The notes beneath the pieces are model-generated. The model ran no database searches, was not told where the DNA came from, and saw nothing but the letters and a program-made list of their open reading frames with translations. From contig OZ244794.1 of assembly GCA_965219915.1 (NCBI GenBank), positions 1,550,001 through 1,614,000 of the forward strand: 64,000 bases of DNA. The letters run 5' to 3'. This document shows, one piece after another, positions 1 to 7,221 of this stretch (the first letter of the stretch is position 1; every line of letters starts with the position of its first letter). Source of the stretch: Bin80 sp965219915. Lineage in GTDB: Bacteria; Bacteroidota; Rhodothermia; Rhodothermales; Bin80. Position numbers and translations under genes: made by a program.

Positions 1-115
1 GTCCACGTCGACGGTCTGGCCCAGTTGCCACGGCAACGGGCTTATATCCCCCTTCAACCAGAGCTTCCAGTGAGGGGACCGCAAATTCCGGGGTCCCCAT
101 GAATACGATACGCAT
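1..115 (-). CDS. fmt: Methionyl-tRNA formyltransferase, N-terminal fragment (cut by window edge)
   Basis: The minus strand from the ATG at 115-113 reads MRIVFMGTPEFAVPSLEAL and continues for 38 codons to the window edge. This is the characteristic N-terminus of Fmt, which formylates Met-tRNAi with 10-formyl-THF in the cytoplasm. The Met-Gly-Thr-Pro-Glu-Phe-Ala-Val-Pro block starts the Rossmann-like formyltransferase fold. The start lies one base after the stop codon of the upstream GWxTD gene (TGA at 119-117), so the two are almost certainly cotranscribed. The rest of the gene lies outside the window. Identity rests on this short but very conserved block. Confidence 0.9.
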   Translation of the reverse strand, partial: MRIVFMGTPEFAVPSLEALVEGGYKPVAVATGPDRRRG

Positions 116-116
116 T

Positions 117-1379
117 TCAGTCCAGCCGAGTGCGTTCATCCCAGACTGGCAGCACTAGCTCATAATCTCCAAATCCGGTTTCGTCCACAAACATGTATTG
201 TCTCCCAATCTGGAAGAAATACCAGACCTCCCATGGTTTATTGTTATAACTGAAGGTTTGGTGCTCTACTTCGTCAGGGTGACCATGAAGGATGAAAACA
301 TGTCCACGATCGGACTTCCATCCAGGTATCTGCTGCCCAAAATTCTGATTGGCGTAATCCACACGATAGAAGTGTTCCTCCAAAGCCTCGTTGCGAAGCG
401 TTCCCGGAGTTGGATCCCGCCTTTTCCAGAAGGAATCGAAGAGGGATCTGCGCTCAGATTGTGATTCTGCGCGCCGAAAGTCACGAAGCTCCCGGTTGCG
501 GGCAATGTAAGTCAATTGTTCAATGGCTTCTTCCAGGTTGTTCAGATAGGAGCTAACACCGTCCCAGCGTACGCTCAGGGTATGGGATGCTCGGTCTAGC
601 AAGTTCCTGTCTAAACTTTGCAGTGTGATCACAAGGTTGTATTGACCAAATTCCAGATCGCTGGCAGGGATCCTTGTGATTTGTTGATGGCGTCCAGTAT
701 CTACACTAAGCGTGTCGGACCATTGATGCGGTCTATTGTACAGCATAGTTTCGCCTTCTCGGAGCAACTCCTGTGTAACCAATAGGGTCTGTGCGTTCCG
801 TGTGTAAACCTCATAGTATGCCTGTAGATCTCCGGCACTGACATCTGGTGAGATGCGCGGCACAATAGCGCGACGTTCAGGGTCGTAGCCGGCAAGCAGC
901 ACGACATCACTCATTGTAACGGTTCGGGAAAAATCGCGTTGTTCCACAGTGATCTCCTGGAAAAAGGTTTTTGATGATACAAGATCCGTAAGTGTGATGG
1001 CCAGGAGATACCTTCCGGGGGGCAGCTCTATCGAATGTGTGGACAGGTCGCTTGCATTCTCGGCAACCGTGTTTGCGTGCATTTGGACAGTGACACTTTG
1101 CTCCCATATGGAGGACGTCGTCACGTTTCTTGGGCGGCCTCTTGAGTCCAGCCGGGACACCTCGGCCTCCACGGTGTAGCGTGCGACAAATCCGCTCGGG
1201 CTTGCCTCGAATTGAAGGCTTGCGTACGGAATCTCGGTGTAAACGTCCAGATGCCCCGTAGTGGTCTCACCTTTAATGCTCACTGCACGTACCTGTAGTT
1301 CATCATCTAGGGTTTGTGCCTGTAGAAGGGAAGTGAGAGGGAGTGCAGCAATTAGGAGGAGTATGACAATATGCTTCAT
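117..1379 (-). CDS. GWxTD domain-containing secreted protein
   Basis: A 420-residue protein with a signal peptide (MKHIVILLLIAALPLTSLLQ, then A-Q-T). A large, mostly beta-rich central region is followed by a C-terminal GWxTD-type domain: the signature G-W-K-S-D-R-G lies near residues 353-359, close behind a conserved F-W-K-R-R-D-P-T-P-G stretch. GWxTD proteins are typical of Bacteroidota, Rhodothermota and Ignavibacteria; their function is not established, and a periplasmic or outer-membrane role is inferred from the signal. The start ATG (1379-1377) overlaps the ftsY stop in ATGA fashion, and its own stop sits one base before fmt, so it is a coupled middle gene of the ftsY-GWxTD-fmt run. Confidence 0.85.
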   Translation of the reverse strand: MKHIVILLLIAALPLTSLLQAQTLDDELQVRAVSIKGETTTGHLDVYTEIPYASLQFEASPSGFVARYTVEAEVSRLDSRGRPRNVTTSSIWEQSVTVQMHANTVAENASDLSTHSIELPPGRYLLAITLTDLVSSKTFFQEITVEQRDFSRTVTMSDVVLLAGYDPERRAIVPRISPDVSAGDLQAYYEVYTRNAQTLLVTQELLREGETMLYNRPHQWSDTLSVDTGRHQQITRIPASDLEFGQYNLVITLQSLDRNLLDRASHTLSVRWDGVSSYLNNLEEAIEQLTYIARNRELRDFRRAESQSERRSLFDSFWKRRDPTPGTLRNEALEEHFYRVDYANQNFGQQIPGWKSDRGHVFILHGHPDEVEHQTFSYNNKPWEVWYFFQIGRQYMFVDETGFGDYELVLPVWDERTRLD

Positions 1380-2329
1380 GCGACTGATAAGGCTTGTACG
1401 AAACGCTGGCGATCAAAGACCTGTAGATCTTCTAAACTCTCTCCGACGCCAATATATTTCACGGGCACCTTGAATTCGTTGGAAATGCCGATAACGATGC
1501 CCCCTTTGGCAGATCCATCCAGTTTGGTTACGACTAAACCGGTTACATCTACGCTACGTGTAAATTCTTCGGCCTGACGAAGTGCGTTCTGTCCGATGGT
1601 GGCATCGAGTACCAGAAGCACTTCATGAGGTGCATCCCTGACCTGGCGGCCCATGACTCGTTTTATTTTCGAGAGTTCATTCATCAGCCCCGTTTTGGTA
1701 TGCAGGCGTCCGGCAGTGTCAATAATGGCGACGTCCGCGGAGCGTCGAACGGCAGATTGGACCGTGTCAAATGCGACAGCGGCAGGATCTGCCCCGTGTT
1801 GTTGCTTTACGATGTCTACACCGGCCCGTTCAGCCCAGGTCTCGAGCTGTTCAATGGCTGCAGCACGGAAGGTATCTCCTGCACCGATAAGTACACTTCG
1901 TCCCGCATGTGCGTAGCGCCATGCAAGCTTTCCAATGGTAGTAGTCTTGCCTACACCGTTTACACCGACCACCATGATGACATGGGGTTGGTTTTTGAGC
2001 GGCGCATCAAAGTCTGCTGGCCGTGAGGATGTGTTTTCTTCAAGAAGCAGTGCGATCTCGTCGTTAATCAGTGTCTGCAATTCTTCGGATGAGAGGTACC
2101 GGTCCCGCGCAGCCCTTTTTTTAATCCGCTCAATGATGTCAAGGGTTGTATTGATTCCCACATCACTGGTCACCAAGGCTTCCTCAATGTCATCTAGCAG
2201 GGCATCATCAATCGTTCGCTTTCCCTTGACCAGACGTCCAATCTTGCCAAAGATTCCTTCCCGGGTCTTCTCAAGCCCTGATTCCAGGCGATCTTGATCT
2301 TCGGCCTGACGGCGTCGGAACAGTTTCAT
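1376..2329 (-). CDS. ftsY: Signal recognition particle receptor FtsY
   Basis: SRP receptor GTPase of 317 residues that docks ribosome-SRP complexes at the inner membrane for cotranslational insertion. I start it at MKLFRRRQAEDQ (2329); an in-frame ATG eleven codons upstream would overlap the pgsA stop and adds no family-like sequence. Visible motifs are the N-domain helices, the P-loop GVNGVGKT (about residues 122-129), DTAGR (G3), and TKLDGSAKGG (G4 and flanking). It is short for FtsY because the acidic A domain is nearly absent, which is common in Bacteroidota. The stop overlaps the next gene's ATG (ATGA) and the start is 4 bases after pgsA. Confidence 0.95.
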   Translation of the reverse strand: MKLFRRRQAEDQDRLESGLEKTREGIFGKIGRLVKGKRTIDDALLDDIEEALVTSDVGINTTLDIIERIKKRAARDRYLSSEELQTLINDEIALLLEENTSSRPADFDAPLKNQPHVIMVVGVNGVGKTTTIGKLAWRYAHAGRSVLIGAGDTFRAAAIEQLETWAERAGVDIVKQQHGADPAAVAFDTVQSAVRRSADVAIIDTAGRLHTKTGLMNELSKIKRVMGRQVRDAPHEVLLVLDATIGQNALRQAEEFTRSVDVTGLVVTKLDGSAKGGIVIGISNEFKVPVKYIGVGESLEDLQVFDRQRFVQALSVA

Positions 2330-2333
2330 TTGA

Positions 2334-2885
2334 TTATGCAGGATTGCTGTGCACGGATGCAAACCGAAACGAGTAAATCACGAGCGAAACCCCCAGGAGT
2401 CCGACGGTTATCCAGATGCAAATATCCATGACTACCTGGTCAGCTCTCAAAAGCCCCATGAAAAATGTTATTGCGATTGCAGTAACTGCAATTTTGCCCG
2501 GAATATTGCTCATCTGGATACTTCCGGAATAGCGCACCACGGCCATTCCTCCCACTGCGATCAACAGATCACGCAGCAGCACAACGCCCAGGAACCACAG
2601 GGGTATCAAATCATCCCAAACAAGTGCTATCCCTACTAGGGCGGCCGAAATCTTATCTGCCGCTGGATCTAAGATCTTTCCCCACTCGGACACAGTGTTC
2701 GTACGCCGGGCAATCTGACCATCAAGCCAGTCCGTGATTACAGCCGTCAGAAGCAAGGTTAAACTCCAGCTGATCGGGCCTTCTCTGAGTATAATGACAG
2801 CAGCTGCGGCCGAAAAAAGGACGCGCGAAATGCTGAGTATGTTGGCAAACGTCCAAAAGGTGCCCTGTATTAACATAAAGCACAT
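2334..2885 (-). CDS. pgsA: CDP-alcohol phosphatidyltransferase, probable PgsA
   Basis: Integral membrane enzyme of about 183 residues that would transfer a phosphatidyl group from CDP-diacylglycerol to glycerol-3-phosphate, the committed step to phosphatidylglycerol. The CDP-alcohol phosphotransferase signature D-G-x2-A-R-x8-G-x3-D-x3-D is complete (D55, G56, A59, R60, G69, D73, D77). Several hydrophobic helices surround it. Two ATGs are possible (2885 and 2876) and neither has a clear ribosome binding site. It heads the minus-strand run pgsA-ftsY-GWxTD-fmt. Assignment to PgsA rather than another CDP-alcohol transferase is by size and single-copy housekeeping context. Confidence 0.85.
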   Translation of the reverse strand: MCFMLIQGTFWTFANILSISRVLFSAAAAVIILREGPISWSLTLLLTAVITDWLDGQIARRTNTVSEWGKILDPAADKISAALVGIALVWDDLIPLWFLGVVLLRDLLIAVGGMAVVRYSGSIQMSNIPGKIAVTAIAITFFMGLLRADQVVMDICIWITVGLLGVSLVIYSFRFASVHSNPA

Positions 2886-3003
2886 TACAGGTTAGTCCGT
2901 CTAGTACGAATGCAACCCCAAAAGGTATCATAAGGGTTGCTAAGTCTCAAAAACTTATGTTGCTCAGCCGAGTATCCTAGGGGTTGAAATTTCTTCGGTT
3001 ACA

Positions 3004-3588
3004 ATGGCCAATAATTTGACTGCAAGATCTTCCCAGACGCTTTGGATAGATGCCCTGTCTCCAGACAGAGCTTCTGTATTCGTCCAAGTATTGGCGATTA
3101 GTTCCTTCGCGGTAGCTACGGCACTTGGCGCCCAGGTACGGATATATCTCTGGGAAGTCCCAATCACGTTACAGACGCTTTTTGTGTACGGAAGCGGATT
3201 GGTACTTGGATCCCGTAACGGCCTGCTGTCCATGCTGCTGTATTTGGTCCTCGGAATGTTCTTGCCGGTGTATGCCGGAAATGGTCATGGATTTACCTAC
3301 CTGATGACCGCGGTCAGTGCAGGTTACCTGTTGGGAATGCCTTTATCCGCGTACGTGATCGGCTTATTGGGAAAACGTGCCGCAGGTTTGCTTGGTGATA
3401 CGGCTGCTGTACTTGCGGGCTCGGTGGTGCTGTTCACCTGCGGAGTAGTCTGGCTGCATTTTGCGGCCGCTCACCCCACATGGTGGTATTCGATAGAAGT
3501 TGGTTGGCTTCGATTTGTCGGTTTTGATTTAGCAAAGGTACTGATCGTCGCTATTGCCTATCGTGGTTTGCGGAGCTGGCGCCGATAG
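3004..3588 (+). CDS. bioY: Biotin transporter BioY (ECF S-component)
   Basis: A 194-residue membrane protein that binds biotin as the substrate-specificity subunit of an energy-coupling-factor transporter. It contains the BioY hallmarks A-L-G-A-Q-V-R followed by V-P-I-T-L-Q-T-L-F, and the G-F-T-Y-L-M-T-A loop with Y-L-L-G. About six hydrophobic segments follow a charged N-terminus. No EcfA or EcfT genes lie next to it, which is usual for solitary BioY. It is divergent from pgsA with a 118-base shared upstream region in which I see no BirA-type operator that I would trust. The next gene starts 8 bases after its stop. Confidence 0.9.
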   Translation: MANNLTARSSQTLWIDALSPDRASVFVQVLAISSFAVATALGAQVRIYLWEVPITLQTLFVYGSGLVLGSRNGLLSMLLYLVLGMFLPVYAGNGHGFTYLMTAVSAGYLLGMPLSAYVIGLLGKRAAGLLGDTAAVLAGSVVLFTCGVVWLHFAAAHPTWWYSIEVGWLRFVGFDLAKVLIVAIAYRGLRSWRR

Positions 3589-3596
3589 CTGGACGC

Positions 3597-4757
3597 ATGC
3601 ATCGCGTGTTTCTCATCGCGTTGTTTTGCGCAGTCTGTGCCTGTTCAAGCGTTGCAGCTCAGACGAGTATACTGTACGACACTGAAGTTCGGACAGAAGC
3701 AAAAGCCGGACTAGAGGCGTTGTATGATCTTCGTTTTGAGGAAGCGGAAGCGCACTTTCAGAAGATCACCCAGCGATATGGGGATCATCCGATCGGTCCA
3801 TTCCTGGAGGCCTTAACGCTGTGGTGGACGATTCTTTTGGATTTGACGGATACGTCGCATGATGAAGAATTTTATGTGGCCATGGGGGAGGTTATTGATC
3901 GCAGTGAGGCACGCTTGGCTATAGACGAACATGATTTTGACGCTATGTTCTTCAAGGGCATCGCGTTGGGATTCAGGGGGCGTTTACGTTCAAACCGACG
4001 GGACTGGATACGAGCCGCCGCAGACGGGAAACGGGCCATGGATTACGTGTTGGCAGTGGCTGCGGCGGATTCAACCAATGACGACTTTGTGCTGGGACGC
4101 GGGCTGTACCGCTATTATGCTGCATTGATTCCTGAACGCTATCCACTGGTACGTCCCATTACCTTATTCCTCCCACCGGGCGATCGGGAAGGTGGTCTGG
4201 CTGAACTCAGACGCACGGCGACTGAGGGATATTACATGCAGACCGAGGCGATATATTTTCTGCTTCAGATTCATTATCTCTATGAAGGGAATTTCCAGGA
4301 ATGCGTACGGCTGGTCAGATGGCTTCGTGAGAGGTATCCCAGCAACGCCTTCTTCCACACGCTGGAGGGACGCATATACGCTCGCTGGTATCAGTGGCAC
4401 GCCGTCGATACTGTCTTCACAGAAGTTCTGGACCGCTATATGGCAAAGGACTTCGGCTATACCCCTGCTATGGGTGAACAGGCGCTGTACTTCCTGGCGA
4501 GGGCCCAGATTGTACGGGGGGAGGAACGGGCTGCCTTGGGCAACCTGTTTTCGCTGGAGGCGCTGACTGCAAGAATGGACGAGGATACCTATTTCAAGGT
4601 CATGGGGCGCCTATATCAGGGGATTGCGTTTGATTTGTTGGGTGAACGGGAAAATGCAGTCACCCGGTACGAAAGTGTACTTGAAATGAAGCGCTGGGGC
4701 TCGAGTCATTCCATCGCGCGTCGTTACCTGGCGAATCCCTATCCAGCGATTGAATAG
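3597..4757 (+). CDS. Secreted TPR-type repeat protein of unknown function
   Basis: A 386-residue protein with a signal peptide (MHRVFLIALFCAVCACSSVA, then A-Q); the cysteines near the end of the hydrophobic stretch could also mark a lipoprotein. The mature part is helical and tetratricopeptide-like: repeats such as A-L-Y-D-L-R-F-E-E-A-E-A-H-F near residue 45 and G-I-A-F-D-L-L-G-E-R-E-N-A near residue 345 fit the TPR pattern. Such proteins usually act as periplasmic scaffolds; no specific partner is visible. It follows bioY by 8 bases. Its last 19 bases overlap the 3' end of the convergent DinB gene, and a decayed copy of its 3' end occurs at about 5350-5521. Confidence 0.75.
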   Translation: MHRVFLIALFCAVCACSSVAAQTSILYDTEVRTEAKAGLEALYDLRFEEAEAHFQKITQRYGDHPIGPFLEALTLWWTILLDLTDTSHDEEFYVAMGEVIDRSEARLAIDEHDFDAMFFKGIALGFRGRLRSNRRDWIRAAADGKRAMDYVLAVAAADSTNDDFVLGRGLYRYYAALIPERYPLVRPITLFLPPGDREGGLAELRRTATEGYYMQTEAIYFLLQIHYLYEGNFQECVRLVRWLRERYPSNAFFHTLEGRIYARWYQWHAVDTVFTEVLDRYMAKDFGYTPAMGEQALYFLARAQIVRGEERAALGNLFSLEALTARMDEDTYFKVMGRLYQGIAFDLLGERENAVTRYESVLEMKRWGSSHSIARRYLANPYPAIE

Positions 4758-5263
4758 TCTAGCCAGCTATTCTCATCAGCAGTTGGTCCATAGCTACCTG
4801 GTAGCTCCACATCGTTCATGCGCAAGTATACCGAGAGTTGAGCCCGATGGTGGACGATATGGCTGATTCCGAGACGCCGAAGCACGACGCACTTGGGTTC
4901 GGTAAAGAATACTTGGGATCCATGGCTCAAAGTCCAGGGTTCTGCCAGTGTATCCATAGTAGTCCGATCCAATACTTCGCGGAGTTGCTTCTCGTAAACC
5001 TCGTATTGGGCCATCAACCCCGCCCGTGTGGAGGCTTCGGTCCTCGGCCAGGTTTTGGCCATGTCGAGGCCGTCTTCTGCCAGGATGACAGCGCTAAACC
5101 AGAAGAGATCAACTGCATGGCTGGCCAACTGGCCCATAGTCCAGGATTTCTTGTGCGGACGCCAGTCAAAACAATCGTCAGGGACGCATGAGAGCATCTT
5201 TCGCGTCACAGCAAACTCGTACTCCATGTCGCCAAAGGCGAGTTGGAGGGGATCAAGAGACAT
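4739..5263 (-). CDS. DinB/YfiT-family putative metal-dependent protein, copy A (complete)
   Basis: A 174-residue four-helix-bundle protein of the DinB/DUF664 superfamily. The likely metal triad is visible as H49 (in Q-L-A-S-H) and H135/H139 in the H-I-V-H-H motif. Members include thiol-dependent transferases with bacillithiol or mycothiol and damage-induced proteins; no substrate can be named here. It is convergent with and overlaps the 3' end of the TPR gene. It is the intact member of a tandem pair: copy B 766 bases away is highly similar but ends nine codons earlier. Confidence 0.85.
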   Translation of the reverse strand: MSLDPLQLAFGDMEYEFAVTRKMLSCVPDDCFDWRPHKKSWTMGQLASHAVDLFWFSAVILAEDGLDMAKTWPRTEASTRAGLMAQYEVYEKQLREVLDRTTMDTLAEPWTLSHGSQVFFTEPKCVVLRRLGISHIVHHRAQLSVYLRMNDVELPGSYGPTADENSWLDYSIAG

Positions 5264-5349
5264 TTTGTTGGTGGGTTAAGTGAAGTCTGTCGGATGACAA
5301 CACGAACTCCTTTGGATGCAATGGAGTTCGCTGGGCAACGGCCGCAGGG

Positions 5350-5521
5350 GTGATTATTCACCGACAGGAGGCCTACTATACCTGGGTATTGTGTACGATT
5401 TGTTGGGTTAACCGGAAAACGCAATCGCCCGGTACGAGAGTATACTTGCAATGAAGCGCTTAGGATAAAGTCATTCCAGCGCGCGCCACTATCCGGCGAA
5501 TCCCTATCCAGCGGTTGATTA
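5350..5521 (+). pseudogene. Decayed duplicate of the 3' end of the TPR gene
   Basis: From about 5397 the sequence closely follows 4632-4757, the last 42 codons of the TPR gene, at an offset of about 765 bases: both read gatttgttggg and end with aatccctatccagcg plus a stop. Similarity continues weakly upstream to about 5350. The copy has no start codon and its frame is broken by small indels and changes (for example ttaggataaag where the gene has ctggggctcgag). It is the left part of a duplicated unit that also carried DinB copy B, and cannot encode a protein. Confidence 0.85.
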
Positions 5522-5531
5522 AGCCAGTCAG

Positions 5532-6029
5532 CTAATTCTCATCAGCAGATGGCCCATAGCTACCTGGGAGCGGCACATCGTTCATGCGCAAGTAAACCGA
5601 GAGTTGCGCCCGATGGTGAACGATATGACTGATCACGAAACGCCGAAATACGACCCACTTGGGTTCGGTAAAGAAGACCTGGTCCCCATAGCTCAAAGTC
5701 CAAGGTTCCTCCAGCGTCCCCATAGTAGTCCGATCCAAAACTTCGCGGAGTTGCTTCTCGTTGGCTTCGTATTTGGCCATCAACTCTGCCTGTGTGGAGG
5801 CTTCGGTCTTTGGCCAGGGTTGAGACATGTCAATACCGTCCTCTTCCAGTGTAATAACGCCCCACCAGAGAAGATCAATGACGTGACATGCCAACTGGCC
5901 CATAGTCCAGGATTTGTCGTGTGGGCGCCAGTCAAAACAATCGTCGGGGACACGTGAGAGCATCTTTCGCGTCACGGCAAACTCATACTCCATGTCGCCA
6001 AAGGCGAGGTCAAGAGGATCAATGGACAT
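5532..6029 (-). CDS. DinB/YfiT-family protein, copy B (C-terminally shortened)
   Basis: A 165-residue paralogue of the DinB gene at 4739-5263, from which it arose by tandem duplication. The metal triad H49, H135 and H139 is retained. A single extra T after the Ala-Asp-Glu-Asn codons makes a TAG stop, so it lacks the last nine residues of copy A (S-W-L-D-Y-S-I-A-G). The body shows many substitutions that keep the reading frame, which suggests it is still under selection. Function as for copy A: fold recognised, substrate unknown. Confidence 0.8.
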   Translation of the reverse strand: MSIDPLDLAFGDMEYEFAVTRKMLSRVPDDCFDWRPHDKSWTMGQLACHVIDLLWWGVITLEEDGIDMSQPWPKTEASTQAELMAKYEANEKQLREVLDRTTMGTLEEPWTLSYGDQVFFTEPKWVVFRRFVISHIVHHRAQLSVYLRMNDVPLPGSYGPSADEN

Positions 6030-6175
6030 TTTATTTTGGGGTTAAGCAAGTTTTCTCCGATGGCACTGCAAACTCTTACTACTGCACTAGGGTTCGCACG
6101 CAAGTTATTGACCTGCAAGCGTATTTACGTTAAATTGAAAAATCCGATTTTTCAGACGCCAACCTTTCGACAGTC

Positions 6176-7180
6176 ATGCCAAAAATAACCGTCATTGCAT
6201 TTCTTATCATTTTTTGTGCATGTCAGCGCGCGCCCACGGATCAACCTGTGGAAGAGGTCGTGGAGGCCCAAGAAGTAGTCCCGGAGTACTTTTTAGACAC
6301 GGGCAATACGCACAACAAGTTCAGCCGATCAATTCCGCCCATTCTTACTGTGCCATCTGGTGCCGTTGTTGAAGTTTATACTAAGGAAGCTTCAGATGGT
6401 CAGTTTTCTCCCGAGTCAACGATCGAGGATGTATTAACGCTCGATTTTGAGCCGATTCATCCCTTGACCGGCCCCGTGTATGTTGAGGGTGCCGAAGTTG
6501 GAGATGTACTGGCGGTCACGCTTCATGAAATTGAAATAGGGGAGTTTGGATGGAGTGCGGTCATTCCCGGTTTCGGGTTTTTGGCGGACGAATTCACGGA
6601 ACCCTTCCTGCACACATATACTTTTGAAGAAGGACAAACGTATGCTACGCTTCCAAGTGGAGCGCGTATAGAACTGGAACCGTTTCCCGGAGTGATGGGC
6701 GTTGCTCCTGCAACTGACTCCCTCCTGTCCACGATCCCGCCCCGTACGAATGGCGGAAATATGGATGATCCTCATCTAGTGGAGGGGACCACCGTTTATT
6801 TTCCAGTTCTGGTGGAAGGGGCGCTATTTTCTATTGGGGACACGCACGCCGCACAAGGTTTGGGGGAGGTCTGTGGTACAGCTATTGAAGCGCCGATGCG
6901 CATTGTCTACGAAGTGAATGTTGTAAAGGATAAACCATACCTCATCGAACCCCAGTACGAAACCGACATGTACTACGCTGTGACGGGGTTTGCGACGACC
7001 ATTGATGAGGCTGCGAAGAAAGCCACACGGTACATGATTGATTACGTGAGCTATGAGCATGGCCTGGATCGAACAGAAGCATACGTGCTGGCTTCTCTAG
7101 CGGGGGACCTTCATATTGCCGAGACCGTCGATGTACCCCATATGCTGGTAACGATGCACTTACCCAAATCTACTTTCTAG
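6176..7180 (+). CDS. Acetamidase/formamidase family protein, exported
   Basis: A 334-residue member of the FmdA/AmdA family, which hydrolyses formamide or acetamide to ammonia and the acid. Family features are P-V-Y-V-E-G-A-E-V-G-D-V-L and the G-D-T-H-A-A-Q-G-L-G-E-V-C-G-T motif near residues 222-236. Unlike cytoplasmic FmdA it starts with a hydrophobic signal (MPKITVIAFLIIFCACQ) ending in cysteines, so it is probably secreted or a lipoprotein, although the lipobox is not canonical. Such exported forms are common in Bacteroidota and their substrate is uncertain. The S9 peptidase gene starts 42 bases downstream on the same strand. Confidence 0.85.
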   Translation: MPKITVIAFLIIFCACQRAPTDQPVEEVVEAQEVVPEYFLDTGNTHNKFSRSIPPILTVPSGAVVEVYTKEASDGQFSPESTIEDVLTLDFEPIHPLTGPVYVEGAEVGDVLAVTLHEIEIGEFGWSAVIPGFGFLADEFTEPFLHTYTFEEGQTYATLPSGARIELEPFPGVMGVAPATDSLLSTIPPRTNGGNMDDPHLVEGTTVYFPVLVEGALFSIGDTHAAQGLGEVCGTAIEAPMRIVYEVNVVKDKPYLIEPQYETDMYYAVTGFATTIDEAAKKATRYMIDYVSYEHGLDRTEAYVLASLAGDLHIAETVDVPHMLVTMHLPKSTF

Positions 7181-7221
7181 ATCTGGCGTATAATTGGCGT
7201 CAATTAAGAAATCTGCCGCAT

